A stretch of 64,000 bases of DNA. It comes from Bacteroidota bacterium. Its GTDB lineage: Bacteria > Bacteroidota > Ignavibacteria > UBA10030 > UBA8401. Of the stretch, positions 18,575 through 28,630 are shown piece after piece. Below the pieces are notes generated by a model. The model was not told the origin of the DNA, made no database searches, and was given only the letters and a program-made list of their open reading frames with translations. The DNA is taken from positions 1 to 64,000 of the forward strand of contig JAJYOK010000005.1 in assembly GCA_021796215.1 (NCBI GenBank). The letters run 5' to 3'. The position numbers and the translations under genes were made by a program. Numbering within the stretch: position 1 is the first letter of the stretch; the number at the start of each line of letters is the position of its first letter.

Positions 18575-21376
18575 TTAGAAAGAGTACGACATTCCGAATT
18601 GAATTCTTCGAGGTGCAGAATAATAGTCGGGCCTTGTATAATAATCCTGAATAGAGGCTACTCGCTGAGAAGGATTACTGGCAAGCAGGTGCTCTTCATA
18701 CAGAGACCAATCGGGTTGACCACTATCCGTAAAAACATTCGTCGCATTTTTAGTATCCAGAACATTATCTATTCGAGCAAAAACGGTGAAAGTTGATCCG
18801 CCAAATTTGAAATCTTTATAAACACGGGCGCTTAAATCGTACGAAGCTGGTTTCGCGCCAGAATTGTACAGCAACTCACCCACGTTAGAAGTCGAGGTAA
18901 GCTGAGGGGTATATGGTGTTCCACTTCCGAACCGAAATATCATACTTGCTCCCCAGTCACTTGGGTTGACATAATTCAGCGTCGTATTGAATGTATGATG
19001 TTGATCCCAATCCAAAGGAATCAACTGAGTTTCGGGAAGCGCACCGTTATTCCTAAGATTGAAAGCCGTTCTTGGATCGGATGCATCTCCTCGTGCAACT
19101 TGAAATGTGTAATCAATGGTAGCTGACAATCCCTCTGAGAATCGTTTGTCAATCGATAAGACAATTCCTTTCACAAAACCAAAATCGGTGTTTACATATT
19201 GACTGTAGATTGCAGAGCCGCCATACACATATTGGATCTCATTAAGCGTCCCTGACAAATTTCTGATATCGCGGAAGAAACCTGTTATGTCAATTGCGAT
19301 GTCGTCAGTTAGCTGTTGTTGTAAGCCAAGTTCGCCGCTTGTGGTTTGTTCAGGTTTAAGATCAGGATTTCCAACGATACCGAGGTTTGTGCTACCGCCC
19401 GTCACATTGAGTTTATATCCAGGGTTTTCGTACAATTGGTCAAAGTTTGGCATTTGAAAAAAAAGCCCGTATGAAAAATGGACTATTCCTCTATCTGTTA
19501 TAGGAAACGCTACTCCTAAACGCGGGCTGAACTGCCATTTATTTGTAGCATCCTTGTACCAGTATTTCATCCGCGCTGCAACAGCTTGATCGGGCGTACC
19601 ACCCGGAGCTACAATGCTGTCTTGGTTCTGCGGTTTCAAAGGGAGATAGATGTTTGGATCTGATGGATCAGATAATACTTGACCGTCAGGGTGGAACCAA
19701 TCAAACCGTACGCCCACATTTATAATCAATGAATTGTATTCCATTTTGTCCTGAAGGTAGGCCGAAAGCTGTTGAGGTTTGCGAAGATATTCCAAATTAT
19801 TCTGGTTCGAAAGCGGTGGTATTACCACTGGACCGACCAGATACGGATTACCATCAAGCACGGGATTTCTATTGACGTCCACGGGGGACATTTGCAAATT
19901 GATATTATGAAGGAAAAGCTGGTATTGATCGAACTCGAAACCGGCTTTTATCATGTGCGTTTGAGTCACCTGGCTCGTTATGTCAAACTTCGCGATATAA
20001 GTATTCGTACTGTGAATATTGTGAGCCATGTTGGCCCCGCCCGTATAAAAAGTTGCCTCTGGTGCTACGAGCAAAGATTGGTGCACATATTTCTGGTTAA
20101 ATGGATCCAAGCGCGAAAAGAGATCAGAGGGAGAAAACGCCGTAGTGTCTAAATACTCTCTGAAATCTCTGAAATAATACGATAAGCCAAGTGTATAGAA
20201 TGTCGTTGAGTTTAGTGTATGAGTCAGAGTTAGTGTATTCAAATACCCTTTCTTGAAATTACTTAACTCCCCGTCTGGATTATATTTATAATTCCAGTCA
20301 AAGTCTTTACCTCGCGAATTATCGAGAATGAAATTGTAAGAGGTCTCAATATTTGGCGAAAATTTGTAAGTCAGTTTTCCCTGTCCATACCCTTCCATAT
20401 ACGGGGCTAATGGAATGCTCTTACCATCACCACTTTGTCCGATAATCCAATCCGAGGGACTCGGTGCCTGAGTATTACTGATATCTCTTGTATTGAATTT
20501 TCTTACTCCATATATATTGCCTTCATCATAATAGTACCGGGCATCAAGGTAAAAGAAAAGCTGATCCTTAAGTATTGGTCCATCAAAGGAACCTTCAAGC
20601 CAATTTGTATTTATCGGATTCACCCTTTGAAGCCCCGTAAAGACATCCGAATGGCTAGTAACATATCCTCCTGTGTAAGCCGTCACACTACCGTGAAGAT
20701 CATCGCCTCCGTTTTTCGTAGCGATGTTAACTATCCCGCTCATTGCCTTTCCGTATTCTGCATTAAAGGCACCTGTCACAAGTTGCATTTCCTGAATCGA
20801 GTTCTTGTTCACATCGACTACAGTCGAACCATCAAATGCATCAGTAACCGGCACACCATCAATCCAATAAGTTACCTCTCCACTTCTTCCACCTCTGAAA
20901 TGCCCAGCAACAACACCCGCTTGCAAGTTCAAGATGTCTTGAAAATTCGTAACCGGCAATGCCTGGATCTGAGAATTGTCCACTACGGCTGTAGACGCCG
21001 TCATATCTTTTTGAACAAGGGGGCGCTGTGCTACAACAACAACTTCCTTTACATTGACCGATGTGGACGTGAGTTGTATATCTATATGAGTAGTCAGATC
21101 AATATTGACTCTTACCTGCTCGAACCTTGCCGAATTGTAACCGATGGATTGCGCCCGTAACGTGTACGCACCTGGTGGAATGTTTGTAATGAAATAATTT
21201 CCATCCGGATCGCTCGCATTACCCAATGATGTTCCCTCTAAGAGCAATGTGGCACCAACGATCGGTTCACCGGTACCGGCATCTGTAATGCGTCCTGCAA
21301 TTTTTCCTGTTGTGCCGGCAAAAACGACAGATGAGCAGACAATCAACGCAGCGATGAAATAGTACCATCGTCTCAT
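18575..21376 (-). CDS. TonB-dependent outer membrane receptor with carboxypeptidase-regulatory-like N-terminal domain
   Basis: GKIAGRITDAGTGEPIVGATLLLEGTSLGNASDPDGNYFITNIPPGAYTLRA; plug-like QALPVTNFQDILNLQAGV...GGRSGEVTYWIDGVPV; C-terminal YSAPRRIQFGMSYSF. Confidence 0.88.
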   Translation of the reverse strand: MRRWYYFIAALIVCSSVVFAGTTGKIAGRITDAGTGEPIVGATLLLEGTSLGNASDPDGNYFITNIPPGAYTLRAQSIGYNSARFEQVRVNIDLTTHIDIQLTSTSVNVKEVVVVAQRPLVQKDMTASTAVVDNSQIQALPVTNFQDILNLQAGVVAGHFRGGRSGEVTYWIDGVPVTDAFDGSTVVDVNKNSIQEMQLVTGAFNAEYGKAMSGIVNIATKNGGDDLHGSVTAYTGGYVTSHSDVFTGLQRVNPINTNWLEGSFDGPILKDQLFFYLDARYYYDEGNIYGVRKFNTRDISNTQAPSPSDWIIGQSGDGKSIPLAPYMEGYGQGKLTYKFSPNIETSYNFILDNSRGKDFDWNYKYNPDGELSNFKKGYLNTLTLTHTLNSTTFYTLGLSYYFRDFREYLDTTAFSPSDLFSRLDPFNQKYVHQSLLVAPEATFYTGGANMAHNIHSTNTYIAKFDITSQVTQTHMIKAGFEFDQYQLFLHNINLQMSPVDVNRNPVLDGNPYLVGPVVIPPLSNQNNLEYLRKPQQLSAYLQDKMEYNSLIINVGVRFDWFHPDGQVLSDPSDPNIYLPLKPQNQDSIVAPGGTPDQAVAARMKYWYKDATNKWQFSPRLGVAFPITDRGIVHFSYGLFFQMPNFDQLYENPGYKLNVTGGSTNLGIVGNPDLKPEQTTSGELGLQQQLTDDIAIDITGFFRDIRNLSGTLNEIQYVYGGSAIYSQYVNTDFGFVKGIVLSIDKRFSEGLSATIDYTFQVARGDASDPRTAFNLRNNGALPETQLIPLDWDQHHTFNTTLNYVNPSDWGASMIFRFGSGTPYTPQLTSTSNVGELLYNSGAKPASYDLSARVYKDFKFGGSTFTVFARIDNVLDTKNATNVFTDSGQPDWSLYEEHLLASNPSQRVASIQDYYTRPDYYSAPRRIQFGMSYSF

Positions 21377-21394
21377 AAGGTAATTCCTGTTCTG

Positions 21395-22474
21395 TTAATC
21401 ATGAGGTGCTGCAACTTCATTGATATCTTTGTGATGAACATAATCTTCAATGTTGGGAGAAATTTTCTTCGCTCCGCAACTTTGTCGTACTACTAACTCT
21501 GGCATGAAACGCATTTGTATCGGCAGCGCCGATGGATTTTGTTTGCGCTTTACTATCTGATCAACCGCAAGCTCTCCCATGCGGTGCATCGGCTGGCGCA
21601 TTGTTGTCAATCCAAAATGCTGCGCTAGTTCAATGTCGTCAAAGCTGACAATAGCAACATCGTCCGGAACACGCAAGCCCTTTTCACGAAGCGCACTAAT
21701 CGCTCCGATAGCCTGCACGTCGCTTGAAATAAAAATTGCTGTTGGCAGGCTGGTGCCAAGCTTCAGCATTTCTTTCATGGCAAGATAACCGGCATCGCGG
21801 CTGAAACCATCCAACTTCGTGACATCACTGACAATAATATTACGCTCGTTGACTTCAATAGTATGTTTCTTTAACGCGGCGCGAAATCCTTCCAGACGAA
21901 TTCGCGCAGGATCGCTTTTAACGTTTGCCGTAATCATTCCAATATTTGTATGGCCGAGAGATATGAGGTGCTCGGTGGCGGTTTGCGCTCCTTGAAAATT
22001 TTCCACTGTAATAGAATCAAATTCTTCATGAAAGGTATCAACGAGGACAATCGGTATCTCCAAATCTTTCCACTTCTTTGCAAAAGTATCCGGCAGACGC
22101 ATGGAAAAAAAAATAATGCCGTCTACTCTTCCGCGGCGCGAACTGCGGCGAAGCGATTCATCTATTTCATCTGGATGATTGACGCCATGAAGAATGAGAT
22201 CAAAACCAATAGAAGAAATTTTTTCCTGCACACCTTGAAGAATTTCAATGAAAAAGTAATTCGTGAAGAAGGGAATTATTGCGGCGAATGTGTTCGTGCG
22301 CTGTCGGGCAAGACCTTGAGCATACACATGCGGCTGGTAATTGAGTCGTTTGGCAACAGCGAGAACTTTTTCGCGCGTTTCTTTCGTCACATTTGGGTGA
22401 CTATTGAAAACACGCGACACCGTACCGATGCCAACCTTAGCTTCTCTTGCTATATCGTAAATGGTAATTGCCAA
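21395..22474 (-). CDS. LacI-family transcriptional regulator
   Basis: MAITIYDIAREAKVGIGTVSRVFNSHPNVTKETREKVLAVAKRLNYQPHVYAQGL: LacI helix-turn-helix, followed by periplasmic-binding-protein-like sensor domain. Confidence 0.95.
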   Translation of the reverse strand: MAITIYDIAREAKVGIGTVSRVFNSHPNVTKETREKVLAVAKRLNYQPHVYAQGLARQRTNTFAAIIPFFTNYFFIEILQGVQEKISSIGFDLILHGVNHPDEIDESLRRSSRRGRVDGIIFFSMRLPDTFAKKWKDLEIPIVLVDTFHEEFDSITVENFQGAQTATEHLISLGHTNIGMITANVKSDPARIRLEGFRAALKKHTIEVNERNIIVSDVTKLDGFSRDAGYLAMKEMLKLGTSLPTAIFISSDVQAIGAISALREKGLRVPDDVAIVSFDDIELAQHFGLTTMRQPMHRMGELAVDQIVKRKQNPSALPIQMRFMPELVVRQSCGAKKISPNIEDYVHHKDINEVAAPHD

Positions 22475-22503
22475 GTAATTAAATCTTCATTTATCTATTT
22501 TTA

Positions 22504-22549
22504 TTGGAAGGGCTTCCAAGAAGTTATGCGATTTTGTTTTTAATGTCAA
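22504..22549 (-). promoter_or_regulatory. Putative promoter (TTG-N20-TAACTTC) with adjacent LacI-type operator TTGGAAGCCCTTCCAA
   Basis: Minus strand: TTG (22549-22547), 20 nt, TAACTTC (22526-22520), then inverted repeat TTGGAAG-CC-CTTCCAA (22519-22504), just upstream of the lacI-type gene. Confidence 0.6.
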
Positions 22550-22607
22550 GTAAAAAATTTACTTCATAAAGAAAAAAGTTCTTGGAAGAAGGAAACCCTC
22601 AATTCCA

Positions 22608-24035
22608 TCATTTTGAGTAGAAATCAATCATATTTTCAATTGCACGCTTGCAAACAGGGTCAAATCCCGTAAGACTGAGCGAAAACATCCTGCAATCTAC
22701 GCTTGGACGGTATAATCCAGTAGAGCTGTAACCTGCGCCTTCAAAAGCCCCCACCACATTTTTGTTTGGTTGCGCTTCCAAGATTTTTCTCTCTTCATCC
22801 AGCAAAGCCTGACGATGCTTAGAGTAATCTTTTGCTCTCGGATTTAAATGCGCTCGCTCGTCTTCGATGCTGTCATACTTCGCCTTCTCCCAAGGAGTTG
22901 GAAGAGGCGTAGTGGAAGCAACCATGTCTCTCCATTTTAAACCTTCGCGCGAAGGATTCGCAGAAAGATTTGGCTCCCATGGTTCTACTCCTTTTGGATA
23001 AAAGTCATTATATGCAACTGAGGACGAATAATACTCATCGCCTAATCCGGCAAAGCAGTGTCCAAACTCATGCACGCACACATAATCTGCCTCCCATGCT
23101 GTTGACGGAGTTTCTCCGATCGTGTAAGAAATTGCATACAATTGATAAATTCCGCCGCCGCCATAGCGGTTTGTATTCACAAGAATAATCATGAAATCGT
23201 ACGGCGCGGCTGACGCAAAATTTCGTACCACACGATTTTCATTTGTCAAAACGTAGCGGGCAGACCCAAACGTGTTATAAGAGGTACCAAGAGCATTATT
23301 GACCCAATGATGACGATCCGGTTGATCAATTCCTGATTCCTGCGACGCTACCTCTACAGCACGAACATTGAAATCTTTTTCACGTTCTTTGAACGGACTT
23401 GTCGAAAAAAGATCGTCGGTAAAATGCTTTGCATCGGCATCAAACTTTTTCATCTCGTCGTTCGTGTAACCATCCCCTAAAATAACGAGGTCAACTTTTT
23501 CATGGGAATCTCCATTATTGACTATCGAAATAACTTTTGCTCCAGAAAATAATTTTTCATGATGTATCTCGATGGATGCTGGATCAACTTCACAAGAAAA
23601 TATTTCGTGGAATATCATTCTTTTATCACGCCGTGAAATTGTCAATTGCACCTTGTGCAGCGGATAAGGGAATCGCACTGATTCCTGAAAAGAACGATAC
23701 GCACCGCTCGCCGCTTCATCGGTCGTCTGCCATTCATTGAACATGCAGGAATAGCCGCGGGAATAAATGACCTGATTCGTCTTAATATCAACGACCTTGA
23801 ACAAGTACTCACCGAGATTCAACGTGTCAACCAAATTCGTGAGGCTGCCGGCCCACTCACCTTCCTCATACATTTTATCGGGTACGATGCGTTCCTCGCC
23901 TTTGGTTCCGACATGATAGAAATCATACCTAAATGTTGCGTCACGAAAGTATTCAGAAAATATTTTATCATTGCCAAAACCAAATGACGCTGCACCGAAG
24001 AGAAACATGCAGAGCAAAACAATTCTTTTCTTCAT
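22608..24035 (-). CDS. M64 family metallopeptidase (IgA peptidase M64-like), secreted
   Basis: Signal peptide MKKRIVLLCMFLFGAASFGFG (start 24035 inside longer ORF to 24185); VDLVILGDGYTNDEMKKFDADA; zinc motif HEFGHCFAGLGDEYY. Confidence 0.85.
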   Translation of the reverse strand: MKKRIVLLCMFLFGAASFGFGNDKIFSEYFRDATFRYDFYHVGTKGEERIVPDKMYEEGEWAGSLTNLVDTLNLGEYLFKVVDIKTNQVIYSRGYSCMFNEWQTTDEAASGAYRSFQESVRFPYPLHKVQLTISRRDKRMIFHEIFSCEVDPASIEIHHEKLFSGAKVISIVNNGDSHEKVDLVILGDGYTNDEMKKFDADAKHFTDDLFSTSPFKEREKDFNVRAVEVASQESGIDQPDRHHWVNNALGTSYNTFGSARYVLTNENRVVRNFASAAPYDFMIILVNTNRYGGGGIYQLYAISYTIGETPSTAWEADYVCVHEFGHCFAGLGDEYYSSSVAYNDFYPKGVEPWEPNLSANPSREGLKWRDMVASTTPLPTPWEKAKYDSIEDERAHLNPRAKDYSKHRQALLDEERKILEAQPNKNVVGAFEGAGYSSTGLYRPSVDCRMFSLSLTGFDPVCKRAIENMIDFYSK

Positions 24036-25330
24036 TATTTCACCTTTACAATTTGAGATTGAAGAACTTCCTTTGTTCCATCTTTTGACGGCTCTCTTTT
24101 TCGCTTCATAATCGTATAAACGGAGGCACCAGCGATACCGCACACGCAAGCACCGCCGGCAACGGCGGTTCTCACTCCAATCCAATTCGCGGCGAAGCCC
24201 ATTCCTAAACTGCCGAAAGGAAAAAACCCCTGAAAGACAACGGCATACAACCCCATCACTCTGCCGCGTAAATTATCGGGAACGCGGTTTTGCAATGAAG
24301 CGTTTGCGGTCGCAAAAAATGCAATCAACCCCATGCCAATTCCTACCAGACAGAGCATTGAAAGAAGCGGAGATGATGAGAGTGCAAAAATAAAAACTGA
24401 AAGCACGAACAACCCAATGCCGCCATAAATAAATTTCCGTGGTGTCACTTTGTGTCCAACCGAAGCCACCGTGAGTGCACTAATCAAAGCTCCAATCCCG
24501 TTCGCAGAAAGTAAATTGCCATACCCAACTGCACCGATTTTCAAAACAATGTCTGCAAAAATTGGAAGCAGAACAGAATACGACCATCCGAAAATAGTTA
24601 GAACCGAAACAAGGAAAAGGATCGCAACCATTACAGGCTCGCCGCGGACGTAACGGACAGCTTCCCGGATTGACTGCATTACTGACGCATCTTGTTGTTC
24701 AGCCGTTCGTTGTTCAACAACATTGATCAACAATAATCCAATGATCACCGCAATAAATGTAACGCCGTTAAGAAAAAAGCACCAGCCAACGCCAAGCGTG
24801 GCAATCACTAACCCGCCGATAGCAGGTCCGAACATTCGCGCACTATTAAAGACAGCGGAATTCAACGCAATCGCGTTTCCCAAATATTCTTTGCCTACCA
24901 TTTCGACAACAAATGCCTGCCTGCTCGGAGTATCAAACGCGTTGATGATGCCGAGCGTCAACGCAAGAAAGCCGACAATTTCCGGTGTAATGACATGAGT
25001 CCAATACAGAGCAGCAAGAACGAACGCCTGAATCATTGATGCAGTTTGTGTCGCAACAATAATTTTCTTTCTCGAGATTTTGTCCGCGACCGTGCCGCCG
25101 AACATAGAAAAAAGCAGAACGGGAACCGACGTGAGAAATCCTATTGCACCGAGCCACACTGCGGAATGAGTCAACTCATACACCAGCCACGCCTGGCCGA
25201 TATTTTGCATCCACGTTCCAATCAATGAAACAAGCTGGCCAAAGAAAAACAGCCGATAGTTTCTGAATTGCAACGAGCGAAACGCCGGAAAGCTGACAAT
25301 TTTATGCTTTACGCTTTGCAGGGTGCCCAT
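24035..25330 (-). CDS. MFS transporter (MFS_3/EntS-like)
   Basis: SLQFRNYRLFFFGQLVSLIGTWMQNIGQAWLVYELTHSAVWLGAIGF; multiple TM helices. Confidence 0.85.
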   Translation of the reverse strand: MGTLQSVKHKIVSFPAFRSLQFRNYRLFFFGQLVSLIGTWMQNIGQAWLVYELTHSAVWLGAIGFLTSVPVLLFSMFGGTVADKISRKKIIVATQTASMIQAFVLAALYWTHVITPEIVGFLALTLGIINAFDTPSRQAFVVEMVGKEYLGNAIALNSAVFNSARMFGPAIGGLVIATLGVGWCFFLNGVTFIAVIIGLLLINVVEQRTAEQQDASVMQSIREAVRYVRGEPVMVAILFLVSVLTIFGWSYSVLLPIFADIVLKIGAVGYGNLLSANGIGALISALTVASVGHKVTPRKFIYGGIGLFVLSVFIFALSSSPLLSMLCLVGIGMGLIAFFATANASLQNRVPDNLRGRVMGLYAVVFQGFFPFGSLGMGFAANWIGVRTAVAGGACVCGIAGASVYTIMKRKREPSKDGTKEVLQSQIVKVK

Positions 25331-25335
25331 TCGTG

Positions 25336-26580
25336 CTATTCTTCCACAGCTTTGAGTGGCAATATTCCGTGCGGGATGTAACGAGCCAGAACAACATCAA
25401 TGTGTGTGCGTGAAGCGCGAAGTACACGAAAGCGGTACGTTCCGAGAACGAATTCTTCTCGCTCGGCAGGAATTCTTCCCAGTGAAGAAACAATGTAGCC
25501 GGCAAGCGTTTCATATCTTCCCTCGGGAATTGACAAACGATATTTTTCCACAAGCTGCTGCACTTCATAATTACCGCTGATCACAATTGAGCCGTCTGAC
25601 AATTTTCTGAAGATATGAGCCTCTCCTTCTTCTTCGCCGGGAAATTCTCCTAAAAATTCTTCTAAAATATCCTGCGATGTCACCACACCGGCAGTGCCGC
25701 CAAACTCATCTACAACAACGGCGAGCGTAATATTTTTCAGCCTGAACTCTCGGAAGAGGTCGGAGCAATTTTTGGTTTCCGGCACAAACAGCACTTCACG
25801 CATGATGCTCGAAAGTGAGCGCGGTTTCTTAAAAAAGTCTCGTGCAAAAACTACGCCGACGATATGATCAATATTCTCTTCAAACACGAACAACTTCGAG
25901 AACCGTTTCTCGCTTAATACATGAAGAGCTTTTTTGACTGACGTATGCAGCGGCACAGCAACAATTTCTGTACGCGGTTTCATGATGTCTTTTGCCAACA
26001 CGTCGCTGAGAGTAATTACTTTGGAAAGTTTCTGCCGATCTTCCTTTTTCATTTCCCCTGCTTCTTCACTTTCGCGCAGCAACAATTCAAAGTCTTTCTT
26101 TGAATAGAACGATGAAGTGCTTTCTCGCCCGAAACCCAACGCTGCAACCAAAAGCATTGAAACGTATTGAATCAGCCATATCAACGGAAATAAAAGAATG
26201 CGGCTCACTTTAATAAACACCGCGGCGTACGAAACCGCACTGTCGGCTGTAACGCGAACAGCAGATTTGGGTATTATTTCCCCAAAAAAAAGCAGAATTG
26301 CTGTCACCACTAAAAAAATTACAGTGTTGTTCCAGCCGAACAAACGTTGTAAAAAAATCGCAGCAAGCGATGCAAAAGCAATATTCACAACGTTATTTCC
26401 AACAAGGATTGTCGTAAGGAATTCTTCCGGAGAATCTGAAAAAGCGACTGCCGTTTCTGCACCGAACATTTTTTTCCTTGCGCGAACGCGAAGCTTTGTC
26501 TTGTTCGATGCAACAAAAGCAATTTCAGCGGAAGAGAATATTCCGCTGAGTACCAGCAGAATAAGAAGTGCAATCATCAT
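25336..26580 (-). CDS. CNNM/CBS-domain hemolysin-family protein (HlyC/CorC)
   Basis: N-terminal DUF21/CNNM-like TM region, CBS region (IMKPRTEIVAVPLHTSVKKALHVLSEKRFSKLFVFEENIDHIVGVV), FGGTAGVVTSQDILEEFLGE. Confidence 0.87.
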   Translation of the reverse strand: MMIALLILLVLSGIFSSAEIAFVASNKTKLRVRARKKMFGAETAVAFSDSPEEFLTTILVGNNVVNIAFASLAAIFLQRLFGWNNTVIFLVVTAILLFFGEIIPKSAVRVTADSAVSYAAVFIKVSRILLFPLIWLIQYVSMLLVAALGFGRESTSSFYSKKDFELLLRESEEAGEMKKEDRQKLSKVITLSDVLAKDIMKPRTEIVAVPLHTSVKKALHVLSEKRFSKLFVFEENIDHIVGVVFARDFFKKPRSLSSIMREVLFVPETKNCSDLFREFRLKNITLAVVVDEFGGTAGVVTSQDILEEFLGEFPGEEEGEAHIFRKLSDGSIVISGNYEVQQLVEKYRLSIPEGRYETLAGYIVSSLGRIPAEREEFVLGTYRFRVLRASRTHIDVVLARYIPHGILPLKAVEE

Positions 26581-26584
26581 TTAA

Positions 26585-26992
26585 TTAAGGCGCGACGGTA
26601 TTTTGTTTTTTTCTCCTGCCTCGCGCAGCAACAGTAATTATCAAAAGATAAATAGAAGCACCGGCAATATCGGCAAAGAGGTCGTAAACATCCGGCGTAC
26701 GGCCCGGAACAAAAATCTGATGGTATTCATCTGAAAATCCGTAGATCGCTGTACCAACAGGTGCAAGAAAAAGGCTGATCCTGGAGAGCCACTCAACATT
26801 CTGAAATTTCAACGCACGATGTGTAAGCCAGCAGAAGATGAAAAACAAGGTGGCATGAACAATTTTATCAAACCCATGTGGAAACTTCGGAATTTCTCTT
26901 GCCGGGACTGCCGATTCAATGAAAATCGCCGCTGCCCACAACACTACCGGCAGTTGATACCAAAGATACGACTTAATATTTCGATGAGCCAT
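26585..26992 (-). CDS. VanZ-like family membrane protein
   Basis: FDKIVHATLFFIFCWLTHRAL...YGFSDEYHQIFVPGRTPDVYDLFADIAGA; start taken at MAHRNIKSYLW within ORF to 27031. Confidence 0.8.
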   Translation of the reverse strand: MAHRNIKSYLWYQLPVVLWAAAIFIESAVPAREIPKFPHGFDKIVHATLFFIFCWLTHRALKFQNVEWLSRISLFLAPVGTAIYGFSDEYHQIFVPGRTPDVYDLFADIAGASIYLLIITVAARGRRKKQNTVAP

Positions 26993-28574
26993 GAATTTCC
27001 TTTGTGAGTTGTTGTAATGCGCGGGGGACAAAAAGCATAATGTCTCTCGCGGTCATTCCCATTTCTCCGATTTCTGATGCCGCAATGTCTCCTGCCATTC
27101 CATGAATAAACACTGACGCGAAAGCGGCTGCTGTTGGTTCCATTTTCTGTCCGAGCAACGCGGCAACAATTCCGGAAAGCACATCGCCGGAACCTGCCGT
27201 TGCCATTCCGGGGTTGCCGGTTGAATTGATGAACAATGCGCCATCAGGCGCTGCAGTAATTGTCGGCGCTCCTTTGAGAACGAGAACAACATTGAATTTT
27301 TTTGCAAACGATGCTGCAATGTTAAGCTTGTCAGCTTCTATTTCTTTTACAGGCAGCTTCACAAGACGTGAAAATTCCCCGCTGTGCGGCGTGAGAACGA
27401 CTGACTTTGCTTTTCGTTTCAATAAAAGTGAAACATTTTCTGACAACGCATTGAGTCCGTCGGCATCTATCACCAGCGGTTTTGTAGAATACAATATTAT
27501 ATCCTGAACAACTTTTTTTGTTTCCGCATTGAGCGACAATCCCGGACCAAGAAGCACCACGTCAGCCCATGAAATACGCTTGTAAATCTGCGGCAGCGCC
27601 TCAAGCGCAAGTGTTCCTTCAGTAGTTGAAGAAAGCGGCATTGGCATAACTTCGAGTGTCCGCCGGGAAATTGTGGAAAAAACTTTTTCAGGAACACCAA
27701 GAACAACAAGCCCCGCACCGGATTTCAATATTGATATTGATGAAAGCAGCGCCGCACCGGTTAATCCTGTAGAACCGGCAAGAACAAAAATTTTGCCGAC
27801 CGAATTTTTATTCGCCGTTCGGAAGCGCCGCGGTAATTGCTCCGCCACATCGTGTTCGTTAACTAAAAATGCAGAAAAATTTTTCTCCAAAGGAATCGGC
27901 GGGACCTCGATATCTACAACTGCAATCTTCCCGCAATATTCTTTCCCCTTTCCGACGAACATTCCCGTTTTTGGACTTCCCATCGTCGCAGTCACGTCAG
28001 CTTTAACAGCGATAGTTTGCACCTCACCGGTCGTGGCATTACATCCGGAAGGAATATCAACAGCAATTACAAAAGAGTTGTGTTGAAAATTAATCCATTT
28101 CGCTATCGCAGCAAACTTTCCACTTAACGCTCCATGGAATGAAACTCCAAACATTGCGTCAATTATCCCGTCGTAATGCTCTGCGCGGAGTGACGCTGCA
28201 AATGACTTCACAATATGTAGATGTTTGTTGTCTGCCTGATGAAGAATGTCAAAATTAATTTTGGCATCTCCCTTCAACTCACCAGGATTCGCAAGAAGAA
28301 CAACGGTGACCTTTGCCCCGCGCTGCAGCGCGTAGCGTGCTGTCACAAATCCGTCGCCGCCGTTATTTCCTTTTCCACAAAAAATAAGTAATGACTTTTG
28401 CGCCAGAAGAGCATCAGCTTTTGGCTGAGAGCGAAGCGAGCCGATTTCACGCACAATAATTTCCACTACGCCGCGCCCGGCGCTTTCCATGAGAAGCAGA
28501 GACGGAATTGCAAACAACGACATTGCCCGCTCGTCGCGCCGTCTCATTTCTTCAGCCGTGAGCACTTCTTTCAT
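26973..28574 (-). CDS. nnr: Bifunctional NAD(P)H-hydrate epimerase / ADP-dependent NAD(P)H-hydrate dehydratase
   Basis: MKEVLTAEEMRRRDERAM...FCGKGNNGGDGFVTARY (epimerase) and C-terminal GNPGMATAGSGDVLSGIVAALLGQ (dehydratase). Start set at 28574 because the ORF extension to 28634 overlaps a terminator hairpin. Confidence 0.9.
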   Translation of the reverse strand: MKEVLTAEEMRRRDERAMSLFAIPSLLLMESAGRGVVEIIVREIGSLRSQPKADALLAQKSLLIFCGKGNNGGDGFVTARYALQRGAKVTVVLLANPGELKGDAKINFDILHQADNKHLHIVKSFAASLRAEHYDGIIDAMFGVSFHGALSGKFAAIAKWINFQHNSFVIAVDIPSGCNATTGEVQTIAVKADVTATMGSPKTGMFVGKGKEYCGKIAVVDIEVPPIPLEKNFSAFLVNEHDVAEQLPRRFRTANKNSVGKIFVLAGSTGLTGAALLSSISILKSGAGLVVLGVPEKVFSTISRRTLEVMPMPLSSTTEGTLALEALPQIYKRISWADVVLLGPGLSLNAETKKVVQDIILYSTKPLVIDADGLNALSENVSLLLKRKAKSVVLTPHSGEFSRLVKLPVKEIEADKLNIAASFAKKFNVVLVLKGAPTITAAPDGALFINSTGNPGMATAGSGDVLSGIVAALLGQKMEPTAAAFASVFIHGMAGDIAASEIGEMGMTARDIMLFVPRALQQLTKEIHGSSKY

Positions 28575-28596
28575 TTCAGTTCCAAAAAAACGAAAA

Positions 28597-28630
28597 ACCG
28601 TCCATGCGCATAAATGCGGGCATGAACGGT
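28597..28630 (-). terminator. Intrinsic terminator after nuoN
   Basis: Minus strand ACCGT-T-CATGC...GCATG-G-ACGGT followed by TTTTCGTTTTTTT; stem with one mismatch. Confidence 0.65.

Noticed and set aside
24036-24185. Longer start of the M64 peptidase ORF at 24185
   Set aside because: The extension is Arg/Trp/Cys-rich and overlaps the MFS gene; the signal peptide begins at MKKRIVLL (24035).
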